A DNA stretch of 64,000 bases. Origin: Hyphomicrobiales bacterium (lineage in GTDB: Bacteria > Pseudomonadota > Alphaproteobacteria > Rhizobiales > Rhizobiaceae). Positions 53,257-60,748 of this stretch are shown here, in pieces (within the stretch, counting starts at the first letter, position 1; each line of letters opens with the position of its first letter). The position numbers and the translations under genes were made by a program. The stretch spans positions 42,995 through 106,994 of the forward strand of contig UBZT01000013.1 of the NCBI GenBank assembly GCA_900470155.1, read 5' to 3'. The notes below the pieces were generated by a model. That model made no database searches, was not told the origin of the DNA, and was given only the letters and a program-made list of their open reading frames with translations.

Positions 53257-53957
53257 CAGGGCAGGGCCTCGACCAGCTTTGCGGAGTTGGACACCGAACC
53301 GAAGACGCCGCCCTGCATCTTGACCATCTTGATTGCGGCAAGATGGTTGCTGTAGTCGGTGGCGCCGCAGCAGTCTTCCAGCAAAAGGCATTCGAAGCCG
53401 CGGTCGTTTGCTTCGCGCATCGTGGTGGAGACGCAGACATCGGTGGTGATGCCGGTCAGGATGATGTTTTCAATGCGCTTCTGGTTGAGGATCAGTTCGA
53501 GATCGGTGGCGCAGAAGGAACCCTTGCCGGGCTTGTCGATGATGGTTTCGCCCTCAAGCGGATAGAGTTCCTCGATGATGTCCCAGCCGGGTTCGCCGCG
53601 CACGAGGATGCGGCCACAGGGGCCGGCGTCGCCGATGCCGGCGCCGATGCGTTGCGAGCGCCAGCGCTTGTTGGCGGGAAGATCGGCAAGATCGGGGCGA
53701 TGGCCTTCGCGGGTGTGGATGATGTGGTAGCCCTTGGGGCGCATCGCGGCGAGAACCGTCTTGATCGGCTCGATCGGCGCCTGGACCAGCGACAGGTCGT
53801 AGCCCATATGGTCGACATAGCCGCCGGGCCCACAGAAATCGGTCTGCATGTCGATGATGATCAGGGCGGTGTTGTCGGGCCTGAGCTTGCCGTTGTAGGG
53901 CCAGTTGTAGGGATCGCCGTCGATATAGTGGGTGTTGGTCTCGATCATCGCATCCAT
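53256..53957 (-). CDS. biuH: biuret amidohydrolase (BiuH)
   Basis: 233 residues, isochorismatase superfamily. The residues D36 (IIDMQTDF), K142 (DKPGKGSF) and C175 (TTDVCVST) fall at the positions reported for the Asp-Lys-Cys triad of Rhizobium leguminosarum BiuH, and the whole chain looks very close to that enzyme from memory. It hydrolyses biuret to allophanate and ammonia in the cytoplasm. It is flanked by the cyanuric acid amidohydrolase (ATGA overlap) and a formamidase 11 bp upstream. Allophanate hydrolase, the next step, is not in this window. Confidence 0.9.
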   Translation of the reverse strand: MDAMIETNTHYIDGDPYNWPYNGKLRPDNTALIIIDMQTDFCGPGGYVDHMGYDLSLVQAPIEPIKTVLAAMRPKGYHIIHTREGHRPDLADLPANKRWRSQRIGAGIGDAGPCGRILVRGEPGWDIIEELYPLEGETIIDKPGKGSFCATDLELILNQKRIENIILTGITTDVCVSTTMREANDRGFECLLLEDCCGATDYSNHLAAIKMVKMQGGVFGSVSNSAKLVEALP

Positions 53958-53968
53958 CGATTGTTCTC

Positions 53969-54985
53969 CTATTCCCCGGCGAGCTTGAAGGTTTCGCCAT
54001 AGCGGCGATGCGGCGTGTCGAAGCCGCAGGACGAGCCGTCGGTCACCTTGACCTGGTCTTCCCAGGGCAGGCGGTACTTCCCGGCGATCAGGTCATGCAT
54101 GTAGGTGTAGGGCGCATCCTGCGCGCCGCCGGCAACGGCGACATAGCCGCGATGGCCGAACTGGTAGATGTTGTTTTCGACGCCCCAGCCAAGGCGGGCC
54201 TCGCGTACCAGATCGGGGCGAACCTCCGCCGTGATGATCTCGTTGACCCGCCCGCTGGTGCCATGGGCGATGATGGTGCCGTCAAAATTGCAGATCATGC
54301 CTTCGCCCATGCTGTCGAACGTGCCGTCGGAGCCGCACATGCAGACATTGGCGGTGACCATGAGGTTGCAGAAGGCATTCGACTGATTGGTGAATTTCCA
54401 GCTGTCGCGGATCGGCGCGGTATAACCGGCCGTGCGGATCATGATCTCGGCACCCTTGTAAGCGCATTCGCGGGCCATTTCCGGGAACATGCCATCATGG
54501 CAGATGATCAGAGCGATCTTCGCACCCTTCGGACCCTCGATGACGGGGATGCCCATGTCGCCGGGCTCCCAAGGTTCGACGGGGACCCACGGATGCATCT
54601 TACGATAGTAGAGCTTTAGTTCGCCTTGGTCATCGATGATGATGCCGGAATTGTAGGGCATGCCGCCGGGATTGAGCTCCATGATCGAGAAGCAGCCCCA
54701 AATCTTATTGGCCTTGCAGGCGGACTTGAAGGCCGCGACTTCCGGGCCGTCGAGCGTGCACATGATCTCCGGATTGATATCCATCGACAGGCCATGAAGC
54801 GCATATTCCGGGAAGATGACAAGATCCATGCCTGGCTGGTTGCGCCGGGCCTTGCCGACCAGATCGACGATCACCTGGGTCTGGCGCGCCAGATCTGCTT
54901 TCGTCACCGTGTTGGGCAATTGCAGTTGAACGAGGCCAATGCCGACGCCGTGTTCGGATTTGTTCAGTCCACCCAATCCGTTCAT
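53969..54985 (-). CDS. amiF: formamidase/aliphatic amidase (AmiF-like nitrilase superfamily)
   Basis: 338 residues, nitrilase-superfamily amidase. The catalytic Glu60 (IFPEYALHG), Lys129 (YYRKMHPW) and Cys162 (ICHDGMFPE) are all present, and the length and [11 protein letters not shown] and [15 protein letters not shown] blocks follow Helicobacter AmiF. AmiF releases ammonia from formamide or short amides. The ATG at 54985 has AAAGGAAG ahead. It sits 22 bp after the permease gene and before the biuret hydrolase, so it probably handles a related small amide (for example formamide or a carbamoyl compound) in the same nitrogen pathway. Substrate not proven. Confidence 0.87.
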   Translation of the reverse strand: MNGLGGLNKSEHGVGIGLVQLQLPNTVTKADLARQTQVIVDLVGKARRNQPGMDLVIFPEYALHGLSMDINPEIMCTLDGPEVAAFKSACKANKIWGCFSIMELNPGGMPYNSGIIIDDQGELKLYYRKMHPWVPVEPWEPGDMGIPVIEGPKGAKIALIICHDGMFPEMARECAYKGAEIMIRTAGYTAPIRDSWKFTNQSNAFCNLMVTANVCMCGSDGTFDSMGEGMICNFDGTIIAHGTSGRVNEIITAEVRPDLVREARLGWGVENNIYQFGHRGYVAVAGGAQDAPYTYMHDLIAGKYRLPWEDQVKVTDGSSCGFDTPHRRYGETFKLAGE

Positions 54986-55007
54986 GGAAATCTTCCTTTC
55001 GGTCAAA

Positions 55008-55934
55008 TTACTTGGTGAGCGACAGTGCACCGGGTGCGCCGGTGAGCGAGCGGGTGGGCGAGGACGTGGCGATCATGATGATCAGGGTCAGCACGTAAGG
55101 GGCTGCGTAGAAAAGATAGTAGCCCTCCGTGACGCCGACCGATTGCAGGGCAGGGCCGAGCGCGCCGGCGCCGCCGAAGAGCAGCGAGGCGAGGAGGCAG
55201 CCGATCGGGTTCCAGCGGGCGAAGATCACCAGCGCCACGGCCATTAGGCCCTGGCCGGAGGAGATGCCTTCGTTCCAGGAGCCGGGATAGAAGAGCGAGA
55301 GATAGGCGCCGCCGACAGCCGCAAGCGCGCCACCCACGGCTGTTGCCAGGAGACGGATGGTGTCTGGATTGAGGCCCATGGCGCGGGCCGCATCGGAACT
55401 GTCGCCGACAACGCGCAGGATGAGGCCGAGGCGCGTATTGCGCAGGGCCCAGGAGAGGGCAAAAGCGAGCGCGATGCCGAGAATGAACAGCACGTTGATG
55501 TTGAGTGCTGCCTGGACCTGCGGATAGCTCGACCAGCCGCCAAAGGGGATCGAGGGCAGTTTAGGTGCCGAGGGCTGGATAAATGGCTTGCCGAGGAAAA
55601 AGGCAAGGCCGAGGCCGAACTGCATCATGGCGATGCCGATGGCGATGTCGTTGACCTTGGGGAATTTGCAGATGAAGCCGTGCAGCAGGCCGAAGAGCGA
55701 GCCGGCCAACATGGCGGCCAGCACACCCAGCCAGGGCGAACCGGTCATGACGGCGGTGCCATAGGCGGCCATGGCGCCGAAGACGAGCGTGCCCTCAAGG
55801 CCGAGATTGATGCGCCCGGAACGCTCGGTGATCATTTCGCCGAGGCTGACGAAGATGAACGGCGTCGAGACGCGGATGGCGCCGGCGATGATGGCAAGGG
55901 GAATGCCCCAGAGGCCGATATCGGTTCCGTCCAT
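55008..55934 (-). CDS. BMP-family ABC transporter permease (YufQ/RbsC-like)
   Basis: 308 residues with eight to ten hydrophobic segments, and the family GRINLGLEGTLVFGAMAAYG and DSSDAARAMGLNPDTIRLLATAVGGALAAVGGAYLS blocks. Its ATG overlaps the stop of the other permease (ATGA); the 12 codons upstream are not needed. It makes the inner-membrane channel with the 55934-57082 product. In this operon the likely cargo is cyanuric acid, biuret or a related compound, though BMP systems also carry nucleosides. Confidence 0.9.
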   Translation of the reverse strand: MDGTDIGLWGIPLAIIAGAIRVSTPFIFVSLGEMITERSGRINLGLEGTLVFGAMAAYGTAVMTGSPWLGVLAAMLAGSLFGLLHGFICKFPKVNDIAIGIAMMQFGLGLAFFLGKPFIQPSAPKLPSIPFGGWSSYPQVQAALNINVLFILGIALAFALSWALRNTRLGLILRVVGDSSDAARAMGLNPDTIRLLATAVGGALAAVGGAYLSLFYPGSWNEGISSGQGLMAVALVIFARWNPIGCLLASLLFGGAGALGPALQSVGVTEGYYLFYAAPYVLTLIIMIATSSPTRSLTGAPGALSLTK

Positions 55935-57082
55935 CACGCTGCTCCCTTGCTGGCGTCCGGCTGTTTCCACAGATCGGGATTGAAGATCTTGAAGCGACCG
56001 TAGAGGGTTTCGGAAAAGAGGACGGCGATGAACAGCGTGCCCTGGAGCACGAGCACGGTCGCATCGGGCAGTGCCATGCGGCGCTGGATCAGGCCGCCCG
56101 ACGCGTCGATGCCGCCAAGAAGGATGGCGACCGGAATGATGGCGAGCGGATTGTGGCGAGCGAGGAAAGCGACGAGGATGCCGGTATAGCCGTAGCCGGC
56201 GGCCAGCGAGCCATTGGCGCTGCCTTGAACGGCGGCGACCTCGATCATGCCGGCGAGACCGGCAAAGGCACCGGCGAGAAACGTGAAGCCGACGATCAGC
56301 CGGCCGACGGGCAGGCCCTGAATCTGGGCTGCCCGCATGTTACCGCCGGCGATGCGGGCGGCAAAGCCGCTCGTCGTCCATTCGATGATGATGTAGGAAA
56401 TGACGCAGGCGATGACGCCGACCGCGAAGCCCCAGTGCACGTCCATGCCGGGGATCTTGCCGAGCATATATTCGGCCGGAAGCGGGGTCGTCGAAGGCTT
56501 GTTGAGGCTGGCGGGGTCGCGCAGTGGCCCCTCGATCAGCTGGTTCATCAGGGCAATGGCGATATAGGCCAGCAGAAGCGAGGCGATGGTTTCGTTGACA
56601 CCGCGATAGTGGCGGAGGAAACCCGATAGGCCGATCCAGATGCCACCGACGATCATGGCGGCAATACCCATGGTGATCCACAACATGAGGGGCGGCACGA
56701 GGCCGACGATCGGCAGGGCTGCAGCCGCACCCGCCAGGCCGCCGAGAACCACGGCACCTTCCGCCCCGATCACGGTGAGACCGAGACGGGCTGGCAAGGC
56801 GACGCAGAGGGCAGTCAGCAGCAACGGGGCTGCGCGGCTGAGCGCGTTCTGGATCGAGAACCAGCTGCCGAAGCCACCGGCATACATCAGTTGAAAGAGC
56901 TGGAGCGGCGACTTGCCGAGCGCGGCAATGAAGACGGAGAAGACGCCGAGCCCGATGATCACCGCAAACAGTGCGATGGCGAGGGGTTCGGCACGTCGCG
57001 CCGCCCATTCGATGGCAGGTCGGAAATCTCCGGCCCGCACCGGGGGTGGAACGAGGCTCTGACTGTTTATTTCCAAGGTCAT
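55934..57082 (-). CDS. BMP-family ABC transporter permease (YufP-like)
   Basis: 382 residues. A long N-terminal cytoplasmic part leads to about ten hydrophobic segments, with LGLTVIGAEGAVVLGGLAGA and GFAARIAGGNMRAAQIQGLPVG as the family EAA-type regions. It is normal for the larger of the two BMP permeases. It lies 20 bp downstream of the binding protein and overlaps the next permease by one base. Cargo as for its partner. Confidence 0.9.
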   Translation of the reverse strand: MTLEINSQSLVPPPVRAGDFRPAIEWAARRAEPLAIALFAVIIGLGVFSVFIAALGKSPLQLFQLMYAGGFGSWFSIQNALSRAAPLLLTALCVALPARLGLTVIGAEGAVVLGGLAGAAAALPIVGLVPPLMLWITMGIAAMIVGGIWIGLSGFLRHYRGVNETIASLLLAYIAIALMNQLIEGPLRDPASLNKPSTTPLPAEYMLGKIPGMDVHWGFAVGVIACVISYIIIEWTTSGFAARIAGGNMRAAQIQGLPVGRLIVGFTFLAGAFAGLAGMIEVAAVQGSANGSLAAGYGYTGILVAFLARHNPLAIIPVAILLGGIDASGGLIQRRMALPDATVLVLQGTLFIAVLFSETLYGRFKIFNPDLWKQPDASKGAA

Positions 57083-57102
57083 GGCCGCCGCTCCTGCGCG
57101 CT

Positions 57103-58227
57103 TCAGGACGTCGAGCCGATAACGCCCTCGACGAGATAGCCCATGCTTTCGAGTTCGATCGCATCTTCGGCGAGATCGGCGGTGACAACGACGGTGCCCT
57201 TGTTGTCCTTAAGGCCGCTTCTGAAGACGGAGAAGCCACCCTTCATCATCTCGGCCTGCGTTGCCTCGAACTTCGTGCGGGCTTCGGCAGAGACGGCCGG
57301 GCCGAGCGGGCTCATCTTGACGAAGCCGTCCTTCAGGCCGCCGCGGACGAAATTGCCGAGCTTTTCGCCGGCCTGCGCCTTCTTGACGAAGTCGGTATAG
57401 ACATTGCCCCAGGCCCATTCGGCGCCGGTCAGGTATTTTTCCGGTGCAAGCGGGCTCTGGTTTGCATGATAGCCGCAGACGAAGGCGCCGCGGCCGGCGG
57501 CGGTCTCGACGACGACTTTAGGGCTGTCGACATGGCATGTGATGACGTCGGCACCCTGGTCGATCAATGCGTTGGTGGCTTCGGCTTCCTTGACCGCCAG
57601 CGACCATTCGCCGGTGAAGATAACCTGGCAGGTGATCGTTGGGTCGACGGAGCGAGCGCCGAGCAGGAAGGAGTTGATGTTCTGCACCACCTGCGGGATC
57701 GGCTTGGCGGCGACGAAGCCGATCTTCTTGCTCTTCGAGGCGTAGCCGGCGGTGATGCCGTTCAGATACTGGCCCTGGCCGATATAGCCGAAATAGGAGC
57801 CGGTGTTCATCGGGTTCTTGCCCTCCTGCCACAGGCCGCCGCAATGGCGGAACTGCACGTCGGGATATTTCTCGGCCATGGCGAGCATATGGGGGTCGAA
57901 GTAGCCGAAGGAGGTCGGGAAGACGAGCGTCGCGCCATCCAGGTTGATCATCGATTCCATCGTCTTCTGGACATCGACGGTTTCCGGTACGTTCTCTTCC
58001 TCGACAACGGTAACGCCGGCCATGCTTTTCAAGACTGTGGCACCCTCGGCATGGGCCTGATTGTAGCCATAGTCATCTTTCGGCCCGACATAGATGAAGC
58101 CGACGGTGAGGGCGGCCTGCGCCATGGCAGGCGAGAAAAAGGCGTTGGGAGCAAGCGCCGCGCCAGCGACACCGGCGACGGACGTTTTGAGGAATGTTCT
58201 GCGGGTAACGGACATAAGCTTGGTCAT
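57103..58227 (-). CDS. BMP-family solute-binding protein, Tat signal
   Basis: 374 residues. The leader has a classical Tat motif TRRTFLKTS and a hydrophobic stretch ending AMAQA, so it is probably exported folded. The mature part is a basic membrane protein (BMP) family binding protein: VGFIYVGPKDDYGYNQAHAEG at the N-terminus and a VIFTGEWSLAVKEAEATNALIDQGADVI core. It is the first gene of the nine-gene operon and faces the GntR regulator across 272 bp. It would bind the imported nitrogen compound in the periplasm. BMP proteins usually bind nucleosides, so a cyanurate/biuret ligand here would be a shift in specificity. Confidence 0.9.
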   Translation of the reverse strand: MTKLMSVTRRTFLKTSVAGVAGAALAPNAFFSPAMAQAALTVGFIYVGPKDDYGYNQAHAEGATVLKSMAGVTVVEEENVPETVDVQKTMESMINLDGATLVFPTSFGYFDPHMLAMAEKYPDVQFRHCGGLWQEGKNPMNTGSYFGYIGQGQYLNGITAGYASKSKKIGFVAAKPIPQVVQNINSFLLGARSVDPTITCQVIFTGEWSLAVKEAEATNALIDQGADVITCHVDSPKVVVETAAGRGAFVCGYHANQSPLAPEKYLTGAEWAWGNVYTDFVKKAQAGEKLGNFVRGGLKDGFVKMSPLGPAVSAEARTKFEATQAEMMKGGFSVFRSGLKDNKGTVVVTADLAEDAIELESMGYLVEGVIGSTS

Positions 58228-58275
58228 CGAAGTTCCCCTTATCTGGCTTTTGCCATTCTTGAATTCAGCACTAAA

Positions 58276-58286
58276 GTGTATGCAAT
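58276..58286. promoter_or_regulatory. GTATGCA site 1 (candidate GntR operator)
   Basis: GTGTATGCAAT, 49 bp upstream of the binding-protein start, where a repressor could block transcription of the importer/hydrolase operon. Shares the GTATGCA core with two other sites in the gap. Confidence 0.5.
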
Positions 58287-58352
58287 CGGCGTGCCAGAGA
58301 CGTAAGTGTTTGATAAAATGAGAGCCGAAAACCCATACCTTGCGGCAAGATC

Positions 58353-58368
58353 AAACTGTATGCAGTTT
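58353..58368. promoter_or_regulatory. GTATGCA site 2 with inverted arms (candidate GntR operator)
   Basis: AAACTGTATGCAGTTT has perfect six-base inverted arms AAACTG/CAGTTT around TATG. This is the best of the three sites and lies in the middle of the divergent region. Confidence 0.6.
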
Positions 58369-58470
58369 AAAAGGTGGGTTGGTTAGGAAATAGGCAACCA
58401 TTTCGGCGGTTGGCGCTTGGGTGTCCTTCCAGCGCTGCGGCCGTTTGACTTGAGCGTGGTGCTTTGGCAT

Positions 58471-58484
58471 GTGTATGCAGTAAC
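58471..58484. promoter_or_regulatory. GTATGCA site 3 (candidate GntR autoregulation site)
   Basis: GTGTATGCAGTAAC lies just upstream of the GntR gene start and near where the -10 box would fall for the TTGACT at 58445-58450, so binding here could shut off the regulator gene itself. Confidence 0.5.
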
Positions 58485-58499
58485 AACGTGGGATCGCCT

Positions 58500-59180
58500 G
58501 TGAACAAGCCTGAGAAGAAAGCCGTCATCCGTGCCGGTACGACCGTCGAGCAGATGGTGCGGGCGATCGCGGATCTGATCATTACCGGCAGCCTGGAGCC
58601 CGGCGAGAAGATGGATGAGGGCTCGCTGGCCTCGCGCTTCGAGGTGTCGCGCACGCCGGTGCGCGAAGCCTTGCGGGAACTCTGTGCCATGGGTCTCGTC
58701 GACCGCCAGCCGAACAAGCGGGCGGTGGTCACCAATGTCAGCGGTAGTTCTCTCAACTCGATGTTTGAGGCGATGGCCGAGCTTGAGGGCATATGCGCAA
58801 GGCTGTCCGCCGAGCGCATGACCGTTGCCGAGCGCAAACATCTGGAAGAAATGCACCAGGCCTCCAGCCGGATCGTCCGTGCCTCGGCCGACGAAGACTA
58901 TGCAGCCTACAATACCGAATTTCACACCCAGCTTTATCGCGGGGCACATAACGACCATATCTTGGAGCTCGTCACCCAGACGCGCGCGCGGCTGTCACCG
59001 TTTCGACGCGCGCAGTTCCGTCTCGAAGGACGCCTTGCCAAGTCCTGGCGCGAGCATGACGAGATTGTCACCGCGATCCTGCGCGGGGATGCACTTGCCG
59101 CCGGCAAATCGGCCTATGAGCATGTCTCGATCGTCAGCGAAGCCAGTGCGACCTTTGCGCGGCCGGGTGTTCCTGCCTAG
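58500..59180 (+). CDS. GntR-family regulator (FadR/FCD subfamily)
   Basis: About 226 residues. The N-terminal winged helix contains GEKMDEGSLASRFEVSRTPVREALRELCAMGLV, the GntR signature, and the C-terminal all-helical FCD domain (FEAMAELEGICARLSAERM, YNTEFHTQLYRGAHND, WREHDEIVTAIL) holds the metal/ligand His residues. I choose the GTG at 58500, because an ATG at 58464 would place operator site 3 inside the coding region. It is divergent from the cyanuric acid/biuret operon and most likely its repressor. The ligand is probably a pathway compound. Convergent with the siroheme synthase gene five bases beyond its stop. Confidence 0.85.
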   Translation: MNKPEKKAVIRAGTTVEQMVRAIADLIITGSLEPGEKMDEGSLASRFEVSRTPVREALRELCAMGLVDRQPNKRAVVTNVSGSSLNSMFEAMAELEGICARLSAERMTVAERKHLEEMHQASSRIVRASADEDYAAYNTEFHTQLYRGAHNDHILELVTQTRARLSPFRRAQFRLEGRLAKSWREHDEIVTAILRGDALAAGKSAYEHVSIVSEASATFARPGVPA

Positions 59181-59185
59181 GGGCC

Positions 59186-60748
59186 TTACGCTACCCGTAT
59201 CTCCTGTTGCTCCGAATGCGGCAGCGGTTTTTCAACCGGTGCCTTTGCCCGTGCGGCAAAGGCATTGCCGATGCCGATGAGGATCGGCTCGTCGACGCCG
59301 ATGATGGCGACGGCCTCGGCGAGGTCATCGAGCGTGCCGGACCAGCGGCGTTCGTTCGGGCGGGTGACGGAGGTGACGATCACGGCGGGGGTCGACGGGG
59401 GCATTCCATGTGAGCCCAGCGCTTCGCTGATCTTTTCCGCCGTGCGGCCGCCCATGTAGAAGACGGTGGTGACGGTCGGGTCGGCAAGGCTTGCCCAGTT
59501 TGTATTGGCCGGCAGATCGCCATGACGCGAATGGCCGGTAACGAAGCGGACCGATTGCGCATGGTCGCGATGGGTGAGCGAAATACCGAGAGCCGATGCC
59601 ATGGCGCTGGCGGCCGTAATGCCCGGCACGACATCGACCGGAATGCCTTCGGCTTGCAGGCGGGCGATCTCCTCGCCGGCGCGGCCGAAGATCATCGGAT
59701 CGCCGGACTTCAGCCGGACCACGCGTTTTCCGGCCTTGGCGAAGTTGACCATCATGGCGTTGATGTCGTCCTGCTTGCAGCTTTCGCGGCCGCCGCGCTT
59801 GCCGACCAGCATGCGTTTGGCCTCGCGGCGTGCCAGTTCCAGGACCTCGGATGAAACAAGATCGTCAAAGAGGATGACGTCCGCCGATTGCAGAGCCCGC
59901 ACCGCCTTCAAGGTCAGCAGTTCGGCATCGCCGGGACCGGCGCCGACCAGCGTGACGCGACCGGTGGCGGGCGCTTCCGACAGGCTTTCGGCCTCAGTCA
60001 GAAGCGCCCACTCGACGCCCTCCTCCGGCGATTGGTTGCTGGCAAATGTGTGGTCGACAAAGCGTTCCCAAAAGGTCCGGCGCTGTGGTCCGGGCGCCAG
60101 GCGTTCGTTGACCCGCTCCCGGATGTCGCGCGCCAGTTCGGCCCAGCCCTTCAGGGCTTGCGGCAAAAGCGTCTCGATGCGGCGGCGGATGGCCTGGGCG
60201 AGAATGGGGGCTGCACCATCGGTGGAAATCGACACGATCACCGGCGAGCGATTGACGATTGAGCCGAACTGGAACTGGCAGAAGGCCGGCTTGTCGACGA
60301 CATTGACCGGAACACCGGCTGCGCAGGCGGCTCTGTGGAAGGCTTCGGCTTCATTGTCGGTTTCGCAATCGGCAAGCGCAAGCGACGCATTTTCGAAGAT
60401 GCCGGCATGCCAATGGTGGGGGTGGCAAACGATGCCACCCTTCCGGGTGGGACTACCCCCATCCGTCCTGCCGGACATCTTCCCCTCAAGGGGGGAGATC
60501 TGCTCTCCGGCTGGCGAATGTGCGTCGATCAGGCTTGCCATGACCTCGGAAAGCTGATCCTGCGGGCAATAGACATGAACCAGCGCTCCGCAGGCGGCGA
60601 GAAGCTCGGCCTTCCATGCGGCGCCATCGGTGCCGCCGGCGACAATCACCATTTTGCCCTCGAGCGCCCAGAAGACCGGAAGCTTGGCAAGAGGGGCGAC
60701 CCGTTCGGGCCGCGGGCGCTCATTCGGCTGCGAGAACGTGGCAAGCAT
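59186..60748 (-). CDS. cysG: siroheme synthase (uroporphyrinogen-III methyltransferase / precorrin-2 oxidase and ferrochelatase)
   Basis: 520 residues. The N-terminal CysG-B part begins LPVFWALEGKMVIVAGGTDGAAWKAELLAACGALVHVY (NAD fold), and the SAM methyltransferase part has VGAGPGDAELLTLKAVRAL, SGDPMIFGRAGEE, PGITAASAMASALGISLTHRD and TTVFYMGGRT. It makes siroheme for nitrite and sulfite reductases. The ATG at 60748 has a perfect AGGAGG and overlaps the nitrate reductase stop region by 29 bases; 50 more upstream codons are unlikely. Residues about 81-105 match no CysG block I know and are encoded by a palindromic repeat in frame. The surrounding motifs are intact, so the enzyme is probably functional. 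Confidence 0.9.
   Translation of the reverse strand: MLATFSQPNERPRPERVAPLAKLPVFWALEGKMVIVAGGTDGAAWKAELLAACGALVHVYCPQDQLSEVMASLIDAHSPAGEQISPLEGKMSGRTDGGSPTRKGGIVCHPHHWHAGIFENASLALADCETDNEAEAFHRAACAAGVPVNVVDKPAFCQFQFGSIVNRSPVIVSISTDGAAPILAQAIRRRIETLLPQALKGWAELARDIRERVNERLAPGPQRRTFWERFVDHTFASNQSPEEGVEWALLTEAESLSEAPATGRVTLVGAGPGDAELLTLKAVRALQSADVILFDDLVSSEVLELARREAKRMLVGKRGGRESCKQDDINAMMVNFAKAGKRVVRLKSGDPMIFGRAGEEIARLQAEGIPVDVVPGITAASAMASALGISLTHRDHAQSVRFVTGHSRHGDLPANTNWASLADPTVTTVFYMGGRTAEKISEALGSHGMPPSTPAVIVTSVTRPNERRWSGTLDDLAEAVAIIGVDEPILIGIGNAFAARAKAPVEKPLPHSEQQEIRVA
60435..60500 (+). repeat. RIME-like repeat, copy C, in frame inside cysG
   Basis: The core at 60455-60500 matches copies A and D (GTCCTGCCGGACATCTTCCC then GGGGGGAGATC). 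A further hairpin CCACCC/GGGTGG (60435-60450) lies to its left. The whole lies inside the siroheme synthase frame, which stays open through it, adding about 25 residues. It is discussed as a finding. Confidence 0.7.

Noticed and set aside
58464..58499. Upstream ATG start for the GntR regulator
   Set aside because: It would put a GTATGCA operator in the coding region and has a poorer ribosome site than the GTG at 58500.
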